A model generated the notes under the pieces. The model worked only from the letters and a program-made list of their open reading frames with translations, had not been told where the DNA came from and did not search any database. Positions 8,755 through 16,993 of a stretch of 64,000 bases of DNA are shown piece after piece. The position numbers were made by a program, and so were the translations under genes. The DNA is taken from NCBI RefSeq assembly GCF_036013525.1, contig NZ_CP107853.1, positions 1,798,001 to 1,862,000 of the forward strand, in the 5' to 3' direction. The first letter of the stretch is position 1. Every line of letters begins with the position of its first letter. The DNA comes from Nonomuraea sp. NBC_00507 (GTDB taxonomy: Bacteria > Actinomycetota > Actinomycetes > Streptosporangiales > Streptosporangiaceae).

Positions 8755-9432
8755 GTGACGGACGTGTCCCAAACCCGAAACCGCGGATCGGAGAGCACCC
8801 GCGAGGTCATCGTCGAGACGGCATTGCGACTGTTCAGGGAACGCGGCTTCGACGCGACCACGATGCGCGCCATCGCCGCCGAGGCCGGGGTCTCCGTGGG
8901 CAACGCCTATTACTACTTCGACAGCAAGGAGGCGTTGATCCAGGCGTACTACGACCGCGCCCAGGCCGAGCACGAGGAGGCCTGCAGGGAGTTCCTGGCC
9001 ACCGAGACGTTGTTCGCGGCCCGGCTGAGCGGCGTGTTGCGCGAGTGGGTACGCGTGTCCGAGCCCTACCACGAGTTCGCCGTGAAATTCTTCAAGCACG
9101 CGGCCGAGCCCACCAACCCGCTGAGCCCGTTCAGCGCGCAGTCGTCCCCGGCCCGCGAGGCCTCCATCGCCCTTTACCGTGAGGTCGTCGAGGGATCGCG
9201 TGACCGCATGAACGCCGAGCTGCGGGAGGAGCTGCCCGAGCTGCTCTGGCTGCTCTTCATGGGCATGGTCCTGTTCTGGGTGCACGACACCTCGCCGGGC
9301 TGCGCGCGTACGTACCGGCTGATCGAGGTCACGGTGCCGCTGGTGGACCGGCTGGTCGGGCTGTCGCACCTGCCCGGGCTGCGAGGCATCACGAAGGACT
9401 TCATCGCGGCGGTCCACGAGTTGCGCGCCTAG
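8755..9432 (+). CDS. TetR/AcrR family transcriptional regulator
   Basis: 225 residues. The N-terminal helix-turn-helix (about 14-60: EVIVETALRLFRERGFDATTMRAIAAEAGVSVGNAYYYFDSKEALIQAYY) is typical. The rest is an all-helical ligand and dimer domain of unknown ligand. The GTG at 8755 is used here; a GTG three codons later is possible, and no strong ribosome site is visible. Two identical palindromes lie directly upstream, so autoregulation is likely. The divergent secreted protein is a possible target. Confidence 0.9.
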   Translation: MTDVSQTRNRGSESTREVIVETALRLFRERGFDATTMRAIAAEAGVSVGNAYYYFDSKEALIQAYYDRAQAEHEEACREFLATETLFAARLSGVLREWVRVSEPYHEFAVKFFKHAAEPTNPLSPFSAQSSPAREASIALYREVVEGSRDRMNAELREELPELLWLLFMGMVLFWVHDTSPGCARTYRLIEVTVPLVDRLVGLSHLPGLRGITKDFIAAVHELRA

Positions 9433-9437
9433 GGGGT

Positions 9438-9457
9438 CATACCGAGCGGTTGGTATG
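9438..9457. promoter_or_regulatory. CATACC-N8-GGTATG inverted repeat before the LLM gene
   Basis: The 20-base site CATACCGAGCGGTTGGTATG has perfect 6-bp arms and contains ACCGAGCGGTTGGT, which resembles TetR-family boxes of the ACCGACCGGTCGGT type. It lies between the TetR stop and the LLM ribosome site. It could let the upstream TetR or another regulator control the oxidoreductase. The assignment is inferred. Confidence 0.5.
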
Positions 9458-9485
9458 GTCGGCCTTAAAGATCTGGAGGCCGTGA

Positions 9486-10445
9486 ATGACGCAGAACTGG
9501 GGCATGACGATCCCCTTCTACGACCGCTCCCTGCCGAGGTCCCAGGAACTCATCGCGGAACTGCCGGGGCTCGGCTACACCGACGCGTGGTCGGCCGAGG
9601 TCAATGGGGCCGACGGGTTCACCCCGCTGGCCCTGGCCGCCCAGTGGGCGCCGGGGATCAGGCTGGGCAGCGCCATCGTGCCCGTCTCCACCCGCGGCCC
9701 GGGGCTGCTGGCCATGTCCGCGGCCACGCTGGCCGACCTGGCGCCCGGGCGGTTCGTGCTGGGCATCGGCGCGTCCTCGCCGGCGATCGTCGAGCGCTGG
9801 AACGCGGGCGAGTTCACCAAGCCGTACGCGCGTACCCGCGACACGTTGCGTTTCCTGAAGAAGGCGCTGGCCGGGGAGAAGGTCTCGGAGGCGTACGAGA
9901 CGTTCGAGATCAAGGGGTTCAAGCTGGAGCGGGCGCCCAAGGTCCCGCCGAAGATCGTGCTGGCCGCGTTGCGGCCCCGGATGCTCCATCTGGCCGCTGA
10001 GGAGGCCGACGGCGCGATCTCGAACTGGCTCTCCCCCGAGGACGTGCGCCGGGTACGCGCCGAGATCGGCCCGGACACCGAGCTGATCGCCCGCCTGTTC
10101 GTGTGCGTGAGCGAGGACACCGACAAAGTACGCGAAATGGCCAGGTGGATGCTGGCCAGTTACCTGACCGTCCCCGTGTACGCCGCGTTCCACGACTGGC
10201 TCGGCCGGGGCGAGGTGCTGCGGCCCATGCACGAGGCGTGGGCGGCCGGCGACCGCCAGGCGGCGCTCAAGGCCATCCCCGACGACGTGGTGGACGCGCT
10301 GATCGTGCACGGCGACGCGGCCACCTGCCGGGCCAGGATCCAGCAGTACGTGGACAACGGGCTCGACACCCCCGTCCTCGCCCCTATCCCGGGCGGGGAG
10401 ATCCCCATCGAGCAGGCTGTACGGGACCTGGCGCCTAAGGAGTAG
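9486..10445 (+). CDS. LLM class F420-dependent oxidoreductase
   Basis: 319 residues of the luciferase-like monooxygenase fold. Seen: an N-terminal beta-barrel strand (MTIPFYDRS), GYTDAWSAEVNGADGFTPLALAA, the cofactor-region signature LADLAPGRFVLGIGASSP, and the C-terminal IHG-like segment (VVDALIVHGDAATCRARIQQYVDNG). Relatives use reduced F420 (or FMN) to reduce or oxygenate small molecules. GGAGG lies six bases before the ATG. It is followed three bases later by an amidase in the same direction, which suggests a joint catabolic role. The substrate is unknown. Confidence 0.88.
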   Translation: MTQNWGMTIPFYDRSLPRSQELIAELPGLGYTDAWSAEVNGADGFTPLALAAQWAPGIRLGSAIVPVSTRGPGLLAMSAATLADLAPGRFVLGIGASSPAIVERWNAGEFTKPYARTRDTLRFLKKALAGEKVSEAYETFEIKGFKLERAPKVPPKIVLAALRPRMLHLAAEEADGAISNWLSPEDVRRVRAEIGPDTELIARLFVCVSEDTDKVREMARWMLASYLTVPVYAAFHDWLGRGEVLRPMHEAWAAGDRQAALKAIPDDVVDALIVHGDAATCRARIQQYVDNGLDTPVLAPIPGGEIPIEQAVRDLAPKE

Positions 10446-10448
10446 CGG

Positions 10449-11876
10449 ATGCGTGACGTACTGAGGCTGGACGCGGTCGGGCAGGCGCTGGCGATCAAGA
10501 ACGGCCAGGTGTCACCACGAGAGCTGGCCGAGGCCGCGATCGCCGCCATCGAGGCCCGCGACGGCGAGCTCAACGCCGTCGTCCACCGCCGCTTCGAGCG
10601 TGCGCTGGCCGAGCTCGACTCCGTACCGGCGAGCGGGCCGTTCGCAGGCGTGCCGATCCTGCTGAAGGACCTCGGGTGGCGGCAGGTGGGTGAGCCGTAC
10701 GCCGCGGGCTCCGCGGTGCGGGACGGTGTCGAGGTGGCCGAGGACGGCTATGGGGTCACGCGGCTGCGCGAGGCCGGGTTCGTGGTGCTCGGGCGGACGA
10801 ACACGCCCGAGTTCGGCAGCACGATCACCACGGAGCCGGTGGCGTTCGGGCCGACGCGGAACCCGTACGATCCGGCGTATTCGGCCGGCGGGTCCAGCGG
10901 CGGCTCGGCCGCGGCGGTGGCGGCGGGGATGGTCGCGCTGGCCACCGCCAGCGACGGCGGCGGGTCGATCCGCATCCCCGCGTCCCTGTGCGGGCTGGTG
11001 GGGCTCAAGCCGTCGCGCGGGCGGGTGAGCCTGGGGCCGGCCCTGGGGGAGGGCTGGAGCGGCTTCTCGTGCCCGGGGTTCGTCACCAGGACAGTCCGCG
11101 ACACGGCCGCGGCGCTCGATGTCGTCTCGGGCTTCCACCCCGGCGACCCGTACGACGCGCCCGCCCTGCCGGGGCCGCTGGCCGCCGAGGTCGGCAGGGA
11201 CCCCGGGCGGCTGCGGATCGGGTACGTCACCACGCACCCGAGAGGCGACGTGCCCGACGTGCCCGAGCTGACCGAGGCCGTCGCCAGGGCGGCGGCGCTG
11301 CTGGAGGCGCTCGGCCATGACGTGGCGCCGGGCGGCCCCGAAGCGCTCGGTGACCGCGACTTCTCCGGGCACTTCGGCGCGATCGTTGCCAACAACCTCG
11401 CCGCGCAGGTCGCGAGCCTGGGCGAGCTCCGCGGCAAGCCGGTCGAGCTGGAGGAACTGGAGCCGCGCAACGCCGCCATGGTCAGCGTCGCGCGCACGCA
11501 CAGCGCGGTCGACCACATCCGGGCCACGCAGTGGATGGACGTCTTCCGCCGCCGCATGGCCACGTGGTGGCGAGCCGGCCACGACCTGCTGCTGATGCCG
11601 TCGCTCGGTGTCGCACCGTTCCCGCTCGGCTGGATCACGCCGGACGACCTCAGCCTCGCCTTCGGCAGGACGGGGCACGCCGTGTCGTACACCTCGCCGG
11701 TCAACGCGACCGGGCAGCCGGCCATTTCGTTGCCGCTGCACAGGACCGCGGCCGGCCTGCCGGTGGGCGTGCAGCTCGTCGCGGCTACCGGCAGGGAGGA
11801 CCTGCTGATCAGAGTGGCGGCACAGATCGAACAGGTCAGGCCGTTCGATCATCCCGCGATGGAACCTCTCGCCTGA
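10449..11876 (+). CDS. Amidase (amidase signature family)
   Basis: 475 residues. It hydrolyses amide or carbamoyl bonds with a Ser-cisSer-Lys triad. Lys73 (ILLKDLG), the cis-Ser in AGGSSGGSAAAVAAG (about 149) and the nucleophile Ser173 in DGGGSIRIPAS are all present, so it should be active. The C-terminal substrate-pocket region (GHDLLLMPSLGVAPF, VNATGQPAISLPL) is intact. It starts three bases after the LLM oxidoreductase stop, an apparent two-gene unit. The substrate cannot be told from sequence. Confidence 0.93.
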   Translation: MRDVLRLDAVGQALAIKNGQVSPRELAEAAIAAIEARDGELNAVVHRRFERALAELDSVPASGPFAGVPILLKDLGWRQVGEPYAAGSAVRDGVEVAEDGYGVTRLREAGFVVLGRTNTPEFGSTITTEPVAFGPTRNPYDPAYSAGGSSGGSAAAVAAGMVALATASDGGGSIRIPASLCGLVGLKPSRGRVSLGPALGEGWSGFSCPGFVTRTVRDTAAALDVVSGFHPGDPYDAPALPGPLAAEVGRDPGRLRIGYVTTHPRGDVPDVPELTEAVARAAALLEALGHDVAPGGPEALGDRDFSGHFGAIVANNLAAQVASLGELRGKPVELEELEPRNAAMVSVARTHSAVDHIRATQWMDVFRRRMATWWRAGHDLLLMPSLGVAPFPLGWITPDDLSLAFGRTGHAVSYTSPVNATGQPAISLPLHRTAAGLPVGVQLVAATGREDLLIRVAAQIEQVRPFDHPAMEPLA

Positions 11877-11919
11877 GCGACACGTTATGTCGTGAAAAGG
11901 CGGGGGTAGGGGGTTCGAC

Positions 11920-12273
11920 ATGATGGCGAAGGCAGCACGGGCGGCGGCGGCGTGGCGGACGTACCGCGAGGTGACCAAGCCTGGTTCGCCCGGCGTGATG
12001 ACCCGGATGCGGGCGATACCGCGCATGATCGGCGCGGTGATGCGCGGCCGGTACGCGGGGATGGGCAAGAGCAGGCTCGCGCTGATGGCGATGGGTGTGG
12101 TCTACATCCTGTCCCCGATCGACGTCCTGCCCGAATTCCTCATGGTGATCGGCGTCGCCGACGACTTCGGCGTGTTCCTGTGGCTGATGGCCTCGCTGCT
12201 CGGCGAGAGCGGGCGCTACGTCGAGCACGAGCGCCGCATCATCCAGGGCAGGCTCGCCGAGCAGGAAGGTTAG
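11920..12273 (+). CDS. YkvA/DUF1232 family small membrane protein
   Basis: 117 residues. The DUF1232 core is the hydrophobic segment MAMGVVYILSPIDVLPEF followed by DDFGVFLWLMASLL, giving one or two short membrane-associated helices. The N-terminus is basic. The function of the family is unknown. The stop codon overlaps the end of the convergent amidohydrolase by four bases. Confidence 0.85.
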   Translation: MMAKAARAAAAWRTYREVTKPGSPGVMTRMRAIPRMIGAVMRGRYAGMGKSRLALMAMGVVYILSPIDVLPEFLMVIGVADDFGVFLWLMASLLGESGRYVEHERRIIQGRLAEQEG

Positions 12274-13466
12274 ATCTCCTCCATCCGCAACCAGGCGCGG
12301 GACGGCAGCGGGTGCCCGAACAGGCGGGCCGCGTTGCCGTAGGCGACCCTGGCGATGTCGGCGGGCGGGAGCGAGCCGAGGTTGCGGGCCACGGACTTCT
12401 GCGTGTCGGGCCAGGTCGAGTCGGAGTGCGGGTAACCGCTCTCTTGCAGCACGTGGTCGAGCCCGACGGCGAGGCGCACCCCCGACAGCGCGTGGTCGTC
12501 GAGCGTGCCGAAGAAGAAGTTGCGGCGCAGCACCTCGCTGGGCTTGAGCCCGCCGTCCCAGGACGCCTCGCCGGCCACCGGGTGGTCCAGGGCGTAGTCG
12601 GCGCGCTCGGCCAGCATCGGCAACCAGCCCACGCCGCCCTCCACGATGAGGATGCGCAGGGAGGGGAAACGCAGCGGCACGCCCGACCAGAGCCAGTCGG
12701 CGCAGGCGAACATGGCGCTGGTGGGCATCAGCGTGGTGATCGCCTCGATGGGCGTGTCCGGCGAAGGCACGGGAGACCAGGACGAGTCGCCGGTGTGCAG
12801 GCACACGACGGTGCCGGTCTCCTCACAGGCGGCGAAGAACGGGTCCCAGTGGCCGGTGTGGATGGACGGCAACCGCAGACGGGTCGGGAACTCGGGGAAG
12901 ACGACGGCCTTGAAACCCCGCGCCGCGTTGGCCCTGATCTCCTTGGCCGCCACGTCGGGATCCGGCAGCCACGGCAGTTGCAGGCCGATGATCCGCTCCG
13001 GGTAGGTGCCCGCCCAGACGTCGATGTGCCAGTCGTTCCACGCCCTGACGAGGGCCAGGCCGAGCTCCTGGTCGCGGGTCCTGGCGAACGGCATGCCCGA
13101 CTGCCCGGCCAGCATGCCGGGGAAGCACAGCGCCGCCCAGATGCCCGCCACGTCCATGTCGTTGATGCGGGCCTCGATGTCGTGGCAGCCCGGACGCATG
13201 TGCTCGAACCGCACCGGGTCCAGCGTCCACTGCTCGCGGGGCAGCCCGGCGCCGACGTCGATGCCGGCGCACGGGTAGGTGGCCCCGCCGTAGCGCCAGA
13301 CCTGGTGACCCGCCTCCGTCTCCACGACCTTGGGCGCGACCTCGGCATATTTCTCCGGCAGCCGGTCTTCGAAGAGGTCGGGAGGCTCGATCAGGTGATC
13401 GTCGGCGGAGATGATCACATAGTCGCGCCGCCTCGGGTCAGGGTCGGGAAGCAGCGGCGTAGTCAC
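12270..13466 (-). CDS. Amidohydrolase-2 family protein (ACMSD-like TIM barrel)
   Basis: 398 residues. Seen: the metal-binding start ISADDHLIEPPDLF, VFPEFPTRLRL, the barrel His in VVCLHTGDSSW, VEGGVGWLP, and the C-terminal YPHSDSTWPD. In relatives of this type (often decarboxylases or hydrolases of aromatic compounds) the last motif is normally (S/T)DYPH, with the Asp as a catalytic or metal residue. Here position 344 is Gly (ESGYPH). The GTG start has no ribosome site but a good leaderless promoter. It may be inactive or altered. Confidence 0.85.
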   Translation of the reverse strand: MTTPLLPDPDPRRRDYVIISADDHLIEPPDLFEDRLPEKYAEVAPKVVETEAGHQVWRYGGATYPCAGIDVGAGLPREQWTLDPVRFEHMRPGCHDIEARINDMDVAGIWAALCFPGMLAGQSGMPFARTRDQELGLALVRAWNDWHIDVWAGTYPERIIGLQLPWLPDPDVAAKEIRANAARGFKAVVFPEFPTRLRLPSIHTGHWDPFFAACEETGTVVCLHTGDSSWSPVPSPDTPIEAITTLMPTSAMFACADWLWSGVPLRFPSLRILIVEGGVGWLPMLAERADYALDHPVAGEASWDGGLKPSEVLRRNFFFGTLDDHALSGVRLAVGLDHVLQESGYPHSDSTWPDTQKSVARNLGSLPPADIARVAYGNAARLFGHPLPSRAWLRMEEI

Positions 13467-13473
13467 GCACGTA

Positions 13474-13503
13474 ACCGTACGACGAGGGGATAACGTCGAA
13501 CAA
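13474..13503 (-). promoter_or_regulatory. Promoter for the amidohydrolase, probably leaderless
   Basis: On the minus strand TTGTTC (13503-13498) and TACGGT (13479-13474) are 18 bases apart. The -10 lies seven bases before the GTG start, so transcription would begin at the start codon. This agrees with the missing ribosome site. Confidence 0.5.
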
Positions 13504-13632
13504 GCTGCGACGTATCCGTTGGATATCCGAGTCGCCGGCGCCCGGGACCGCCGGGAGGGGGATTGCGGGCGATCCCGGGCGTTGAGGGGTCCGCTGAATG
13601 AGGGTGCTGCTCATGCGAACCCCGGCCATCCG

Positions 13633-14376
13633 CTACCCCTCCAATGTCCTTTCAGTCAGGAGATGCTCGCGCAGGTCGACGATCGTGGCGGGGGAGACCT
13701 GGAGGACCTGGGTGACGTACGCCTCCACGGAGCCGTGCCGGCTCGCCAGGTCGGCCAAGAACAAGCGCATGGTCTCGGCGGGCGCAAGCCCGAATCCCGG
13801 CCACAGGGGCGTGCCGGGATGCCGCCTGCGCCAGTCGGCGATGAAACGCTCGGTGGCCAGGCCGGTGAGCGCGTAATCCGCCACGATGTCGTCCTCGCCC
13901 ACGCCGGCCAGCGACAGGACCAGCGCGGCCAGCACGCCGGTGCGGTCTTTGCCCGCCGCACAATGAATCACCACGGGCGCGTTGTCCGACTTCGCGATCG
14001 TCTCCAGGGCCGTTCTGAGGTTCTCAACGCGGTCCTCGGTCATCTCGAGGTAACGATCGGCCAGGTAGCGGGCGACGCCGACCTCCTCGCTGTAAACGGC
14101 GCTCTCCCAGCGGCGGCCCTCGATGGGCAGGTTGTGGTAGCTCTGCCCCTCGGTCTCGGGCACCCGCCCGGCCTTCTCGGCCTCGAACGCGTGCCGCAGG
14201 TCGATGACGGTACGCACGCGCAGTGCGCGGAAGGCCGTGAGGTCGTCTCCGGCCAGCCAGCCGAGGGAGTCGGCACGATAAAGCCGCTGCCACTGGACGG
14301 TGCGGCCGTCATCGGTGGCATATCCACCCACGTCACGGAAATTGCAGAGATTGCTGAATTCAATGTGGCGGATCAC
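13633..14376 (-). CDS. Tyrosine-protein phosphatase (IphP/PtpB-like, dual-specificity type)
   Basis: About 247 residues. The P-loop HCAAGKDRTGV carries the catalytic Cys and Arg of the bacterial PtpB/IphP type. The N-terminus NLCNFRDVGGYATDDGRTV and LYRADSL are family hallmarks. It dephosphorylates phosphotyrosine, and in some relatives phosphoinositides. Several GTGs sit at the start: the first lies next to the SURF1 stop, while the one at 14376 is preceded by AAGG. The order HxlR-SURF1-phosphatase in one direction suggests an operon. Confidence 0.88.
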   Translation of the reverse strand: MIRHIEFSNLCNFRDVGGYATDDGRTVQWQRLYRADSLGWLAGDDLTAFRALRVRTVIDLRHAFEAEKAGRVPETEGQSYHNLPIEGRRWESAVYSEEVGVARYLADRYLEMTEDRVENLRTALETIAKSDNAPVVIHCAAGKDRTGVLAALVLSLAGVGEDDIVADYALTGLATERFIADWRRRHPGTPLWPGFGLAPAETMRLFLADLASRHGSVEAYVTQVLQVSPATIVDLREHLLTERTLEG

Positions 14377-14386
14377 CCCCACCACC

Positions 14387-15214
14387 TTACGGGGCAGGCG
14401 TTCCCGCCTCCTGGGCCGGTGACGCCTCGCCGGAGCGCTCCTTGGCCTGGCGTTCGGCGAGCTCTCGCCGGATGAGCAGGATCCATCCGCCGATCGCGAT
14501 CGCGATGAACAACCACCACTGGACCCCGTACGCCAGGTTCAGCCCGCCTCCGGAGCCCACGTCGGGCTCGGGCACCGGTGCGGGCGCCGGGGAGGTCGCG
14601 GGCTGCTGGGCGGTCAATTCCACGTATCCGTCCACCAGCCGGTACGGCAGCCCCTGTCCGATCTTGTCGGCGTTGATCAGCAGCACCTGGCCGGTCGGCA
14701 GTCCGGGCAGATCGCGGACCCCGCTGGACTCCTCGGTCTCGCTGAGCCGTAGCCGCCCGGTGACAGTCACCTGACCGGTGGGCGGAGGGGGCACGTCGGG
14801 CGGGGTGTCGGCGGTGGCGCCCGCCTGGACCCAGCCTCTGTTCACGAGGACGGCCGTGCCGTTGCCGGTGACGAGCGGGGTCAGGACGTAAAAGCCGTTG
14901 CGGCCCTCCTGGGGGCGGCGGCGTACGACGAGGGCGTGGGACGGGTCGTAGGTGCCGGCGGCGGTCACGGACCTGAACCGGTCGCTCTCCTTGACCTGCT
15001 GCCCCGGGGTCGCCAACCGCTCCAGCGGCACCGGCGCGGCCTCGATGTTGGCGGTGACTCGCTCGCTGTTGGCCGACCGCTCCTCGAAACGCCCGAACTG
15101 CCACCGCCCGAGGAACACGAAGGCGGGAATGACCAGCAGCACCACCAGGTGCAGCGCCAGCCATCGGGGCGTCAGAAGGAACCGGTACACGCTTTCAAGG
15201 GTAGGCACCGGCAT
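14387..15214 (-). CDS. SURF1 family protein (cytochrome oxidase biogenesis)
   Basis: 275 residues with two membrane helices, one near the N-terminus (about 16-36, WLALHLVVLLVIPAFVFLG) and one near the C-terminus (about 230-250, WWLFIAIAIGGWILLI), flanking an extracytoplasmic domain. Family markers are LGRWQFGRFEER, RSVTAAGTYDPSHALVVRRRP, GFYVLTPLV and VLVNRGWV. SURF1 proteins help insert heme a into cytochrome aa3 oxidase. A Pro-rich insert lies just before the last helix. It ends one base before the first possible phosphatase start. Confidence 0.93.
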   Translation of the reverse strand: MPVPTLESVYRFLLTPRWLALHLVVLLVIPAFVFLGRWQFGRFEERSANSERVTANIEAAPVPLERLATPGQQVKESDRFRSVTAAGTYDPSHALVVRRRPQEGRNGFYVLTPLVTGNGTAVLVNRGWVQAGATADTPPDVPPPPTGQVTVTGRLRLSETEESSGVRDLPGLPTGQVLLINADKIGQGLPYRLVDGYVELTAQQPATSPAPAPVPEPDVGSGGGLNLAYGVQWWLFIAIAIGGWILLIRRELAERQAKERSGEASPAQEAGTPAP

Positions 15215-15233
15215 CGGTGCCTCTTAACGCGCC

Positions 15234-15719
15234 TCAGGCGCTCTCCGCCCCAAGCTCGCTCTGGAGTTCCGCGCCGGGCCCGGGCAGGGAGGTCACCTCG
15301 CGTGGCCCGGCGACCTCATGGCCCTCGGCGCAGCGGAAATGCTGCTCGATGGGGGCGCCGCAGCCGCGGTGTGTGAGGAGCACGGGCGGGCCCTCCTCGT
15401 CGGCCAGATATTTGTCGCCCCAGTGCATGAGCGCGACCAGCAGCGGATAGAGATCGCGGCCCTTCTCGGTGAGCCGGTATTCGTCGCGCTGCCGCTGTCC
15501 GGGCTCGCGGTAGGGCTCCTTGCGGAGCAGGCCCTCGTCGACCAGGCGAGCCAGGCGCGCGCTGAGCACCTGGCGGGGGGCTCCGGTGATCGCCTGCATG
15601 TCGGCGAACCTTCGCACGCCGCTGAACGCCTCGCGCAGCACCAGGAAGGTCCACTTCTCCCCGACGATGTCCAGGGTGCGCTCGATCGAGCAGTTGTTCA
15701 CCCGGAAGGCAACGTTCAT
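15234..15719 (-). CDS. HxlR family transcriptional regulator
   Basis: 161 residues. A winged-helix HxlR domain covers about 10-100: NNCSIERTLDIVGEKWTFLVLREAFSGVRRFADMQ, then VLSARLARLVDEGLLRKEPY. Cys10 sits where redox-sensing members have a reactive Cys. The C-terminus adds a short domain with Cys residues (RGCGAPIEQHFRCAEG) that could bind metal. The gene is divergent from a GNAT protein, with a shared palindrome, and is probably translated from a leaderless mRNA (TATAAT six bases before ATG). Confidence 0.93.
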   Translation of the reverse strand: MNVAFRVNNCSIERTLDIVGEKWTFLVLREAFSGVRRFADMQAITGAPRQVLSARLARLVDEGLLRKEPYREPGQRQRDEYRLTEKGRDLYPLLVALMHWGDKYLADEEGPPVLLTHRGCGAPIEQHFRCAEGHEVAGPREVTSLPGPGAELQSELGAESA

Positions 15720-15725
15720 CTTTGT

Positions 15726-15772
15726 ATTATACCTGAGTTCAATTGACAGACTCAGGCCTCGCGGGGCACGCT
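15726..15772. promoter_or_regulatory. Divergent leaderless promoters and operator between hxlR-type and GNAT genes
   Basis: For the minus-strand regulator, TATAAT (15731-15726) is six bases before its ATG. For the plus-strand GNAT gene, TTGACA (15743-15748) and CACGCT (15767-15772) are 18 bases apart, and CACGCT is six bases before ATG. A perfect inverted repeat CCTGAGT-N11-ACTCAGG (15732-15756) lies over both, so one dimer could block both promoters. Confidence 0.7.
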
Positions 15773-15778
15773 GGGTCT

Positions 15779-16294
15779 ATGCATGGAACTCAGATCCGGC
15801 CTGCCCGTCCAGACGACGAGGAACGGATCAGACGCTTCCTGACCGGGTTGTCGCTGCACACCCAGACGCTGCGGTTCTTCACCGGCAACACCACGCCGGC
15901 CACCGGTCTCGTGCGCAAGCTGATCGCGGTGGACGAGCGCAGGGACGCGCTCGTGGCGACCATCGACGGGGGTGAGATCATCGGCCACGCCATGAGCTAC
16001 AAGGGCGAATGCGCCGACGTGGAGATCGCGGTGGTGGTGACCGACCAGTGGCAGGGGTTCGGGCTCGGGCCGCGACTGATCCAGACGCTGCTGCTCAGGG
16101 CCGCCGTACGGGGTGCGAGGACCGTGGGCATGGACGTGATGGGGGAGAACCGGCGAGTGCTCAGGCTCATCCGCCGCCTGTGGCCGGACGCTGAGATGAA
16201 GGTCATTTCCGGGTCGGTTGAGGTTACCGCTATCATCGATCAAGCCGCCTTATTTGCGGAACAAGGTTCTGGTGCCACACCATTGACAGTGTGA
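15779..16294 (+). CDS. GNAT family N-acetyltransferase
   Basis: 171 residues from the ATG at 15779 (MHGTQIRPARPDDEERIRRFLTGLS). An in-frame TTG twelve codons earlier coincides with the -35 box and is rejected. The acetyl-CoA region (VVTDQWQGFGLGPRLIQTLLLRAAVRGARTVGMDVMGENRRVLRLIRRLW) is typical of the Pat/AAC-like N-terminal GNAT group. The substrate is unknown. It is divergent from the HxlR regulator. The stop overlaps the GTG of the next TetR gene (GTGA), so the two are coupled. Confidence 0.88.
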   Translation: MHGTQIRPARPDDEERIRRFLTGLSLHTQTLRFFTGNTTPATGLVRKLIAVDERRDALVATIDGGEIIGHAMSYKGECADVEIAVVVTDQWQGFGLGPRLIQTLLLRAAVRGARTVGMDVMGENRRVLRLIRRLWPDAEMKVISGSVEVTAIIDQAALFAEQGSGATPLTV

Positions 16295-16887
16295 AGAGTG
16301 TCAAGAACGGACGCGACGGCCGGACCCGCATCATCGAGGGCGCCCTCCGACGCTTCAGCCAGGACGGGGTGTCGGCCACGACGCTGGCCAGCCTCCGCGA
16401 GGAGAGCGGCGTAAGCGTCGGCAGCTTCTACCACCACTTCGCCAGCAAAGAACACGTCTTCGGTGTGCTGTACGGCGAGATCCTCGCCGCCTATCAGGAC
16501 GCCTTCCTCGCCGAGCTGGTCAGCCATCAGGAGGCGCGCGACGGCATCGAGGCCGTCGTGGCCTTCCACATGCGGTGGGCGGGAGAGCATCCGGAGCGGG
16601 CCCGGCTGCTGATCAGCGAGCGGCCGCCACGCAAGCAGGAGCCGGGCGGGGCCGAGGTGGCCGAGCAGCGGCGGGCGTTCTTCCGCCAGGTCTCTGACTG
16701 GTGGCGCCCGCACATGAAGAACGGCCTGCTCCAGCCCGTCCACCCGACCATGTGCTACGTGCTGTGGCTGGGACCCGCGCAGGAGATGTGCCGGCTGTGG
16801 TTCGCCGGTGCGCACACGCCGACGGAGGAGGAGATCAAGGGCCTGGGCGAGGCCGCCTGGCACAGCCTCCGCCAGCGCCCGGAGTGA
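16291..16887 (+). CDS. TetR/AcrR family transcriptional regulator
   Basis: 198 residues. The helix-turn-helix is at about 10-56 (RTRIIEGALRRFSQDGVSATTLASLREESGVSVGSFYHHFASKEHVFGVLY). The C-terminal domain resembles TetR_C groups that sense small organic ligands. The GTG overlaps the GNAT stop. TTGACA-N10-TGTCAA (16283-16304) spans the start codon and could be an autoregulatory site, though it also lies in coding sequence. Confidence 0.9.
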   Translation: MKSVKNGRDGRTRIIEGALRRFSQDGVSATTLASLREESGVSVGSFYHHFASKEHVFGVLYGEILAAYQDAFLAELVSHQEARDGIEAVVAFHMRWAGEHPERARLLISERPPRKQEPGGAEVAEQRRAFFRQVSDWWRPHMKNGLLQPVHPTMCYVLWLGPAQEMCRLWFAGAHTPTEEEIKGLGEAAWHSLRQRPE

Positions 16888-16993
16888 CACCCGGCCCAGA
16901 TCGTGCGAAGCGAGCGCCCCACCTGCCAGGGACGGCTGGGCCAATGCGGGGAGCGATGATCCGAGTACGCTCTGTGGTGTTATTGTCCTAAAT

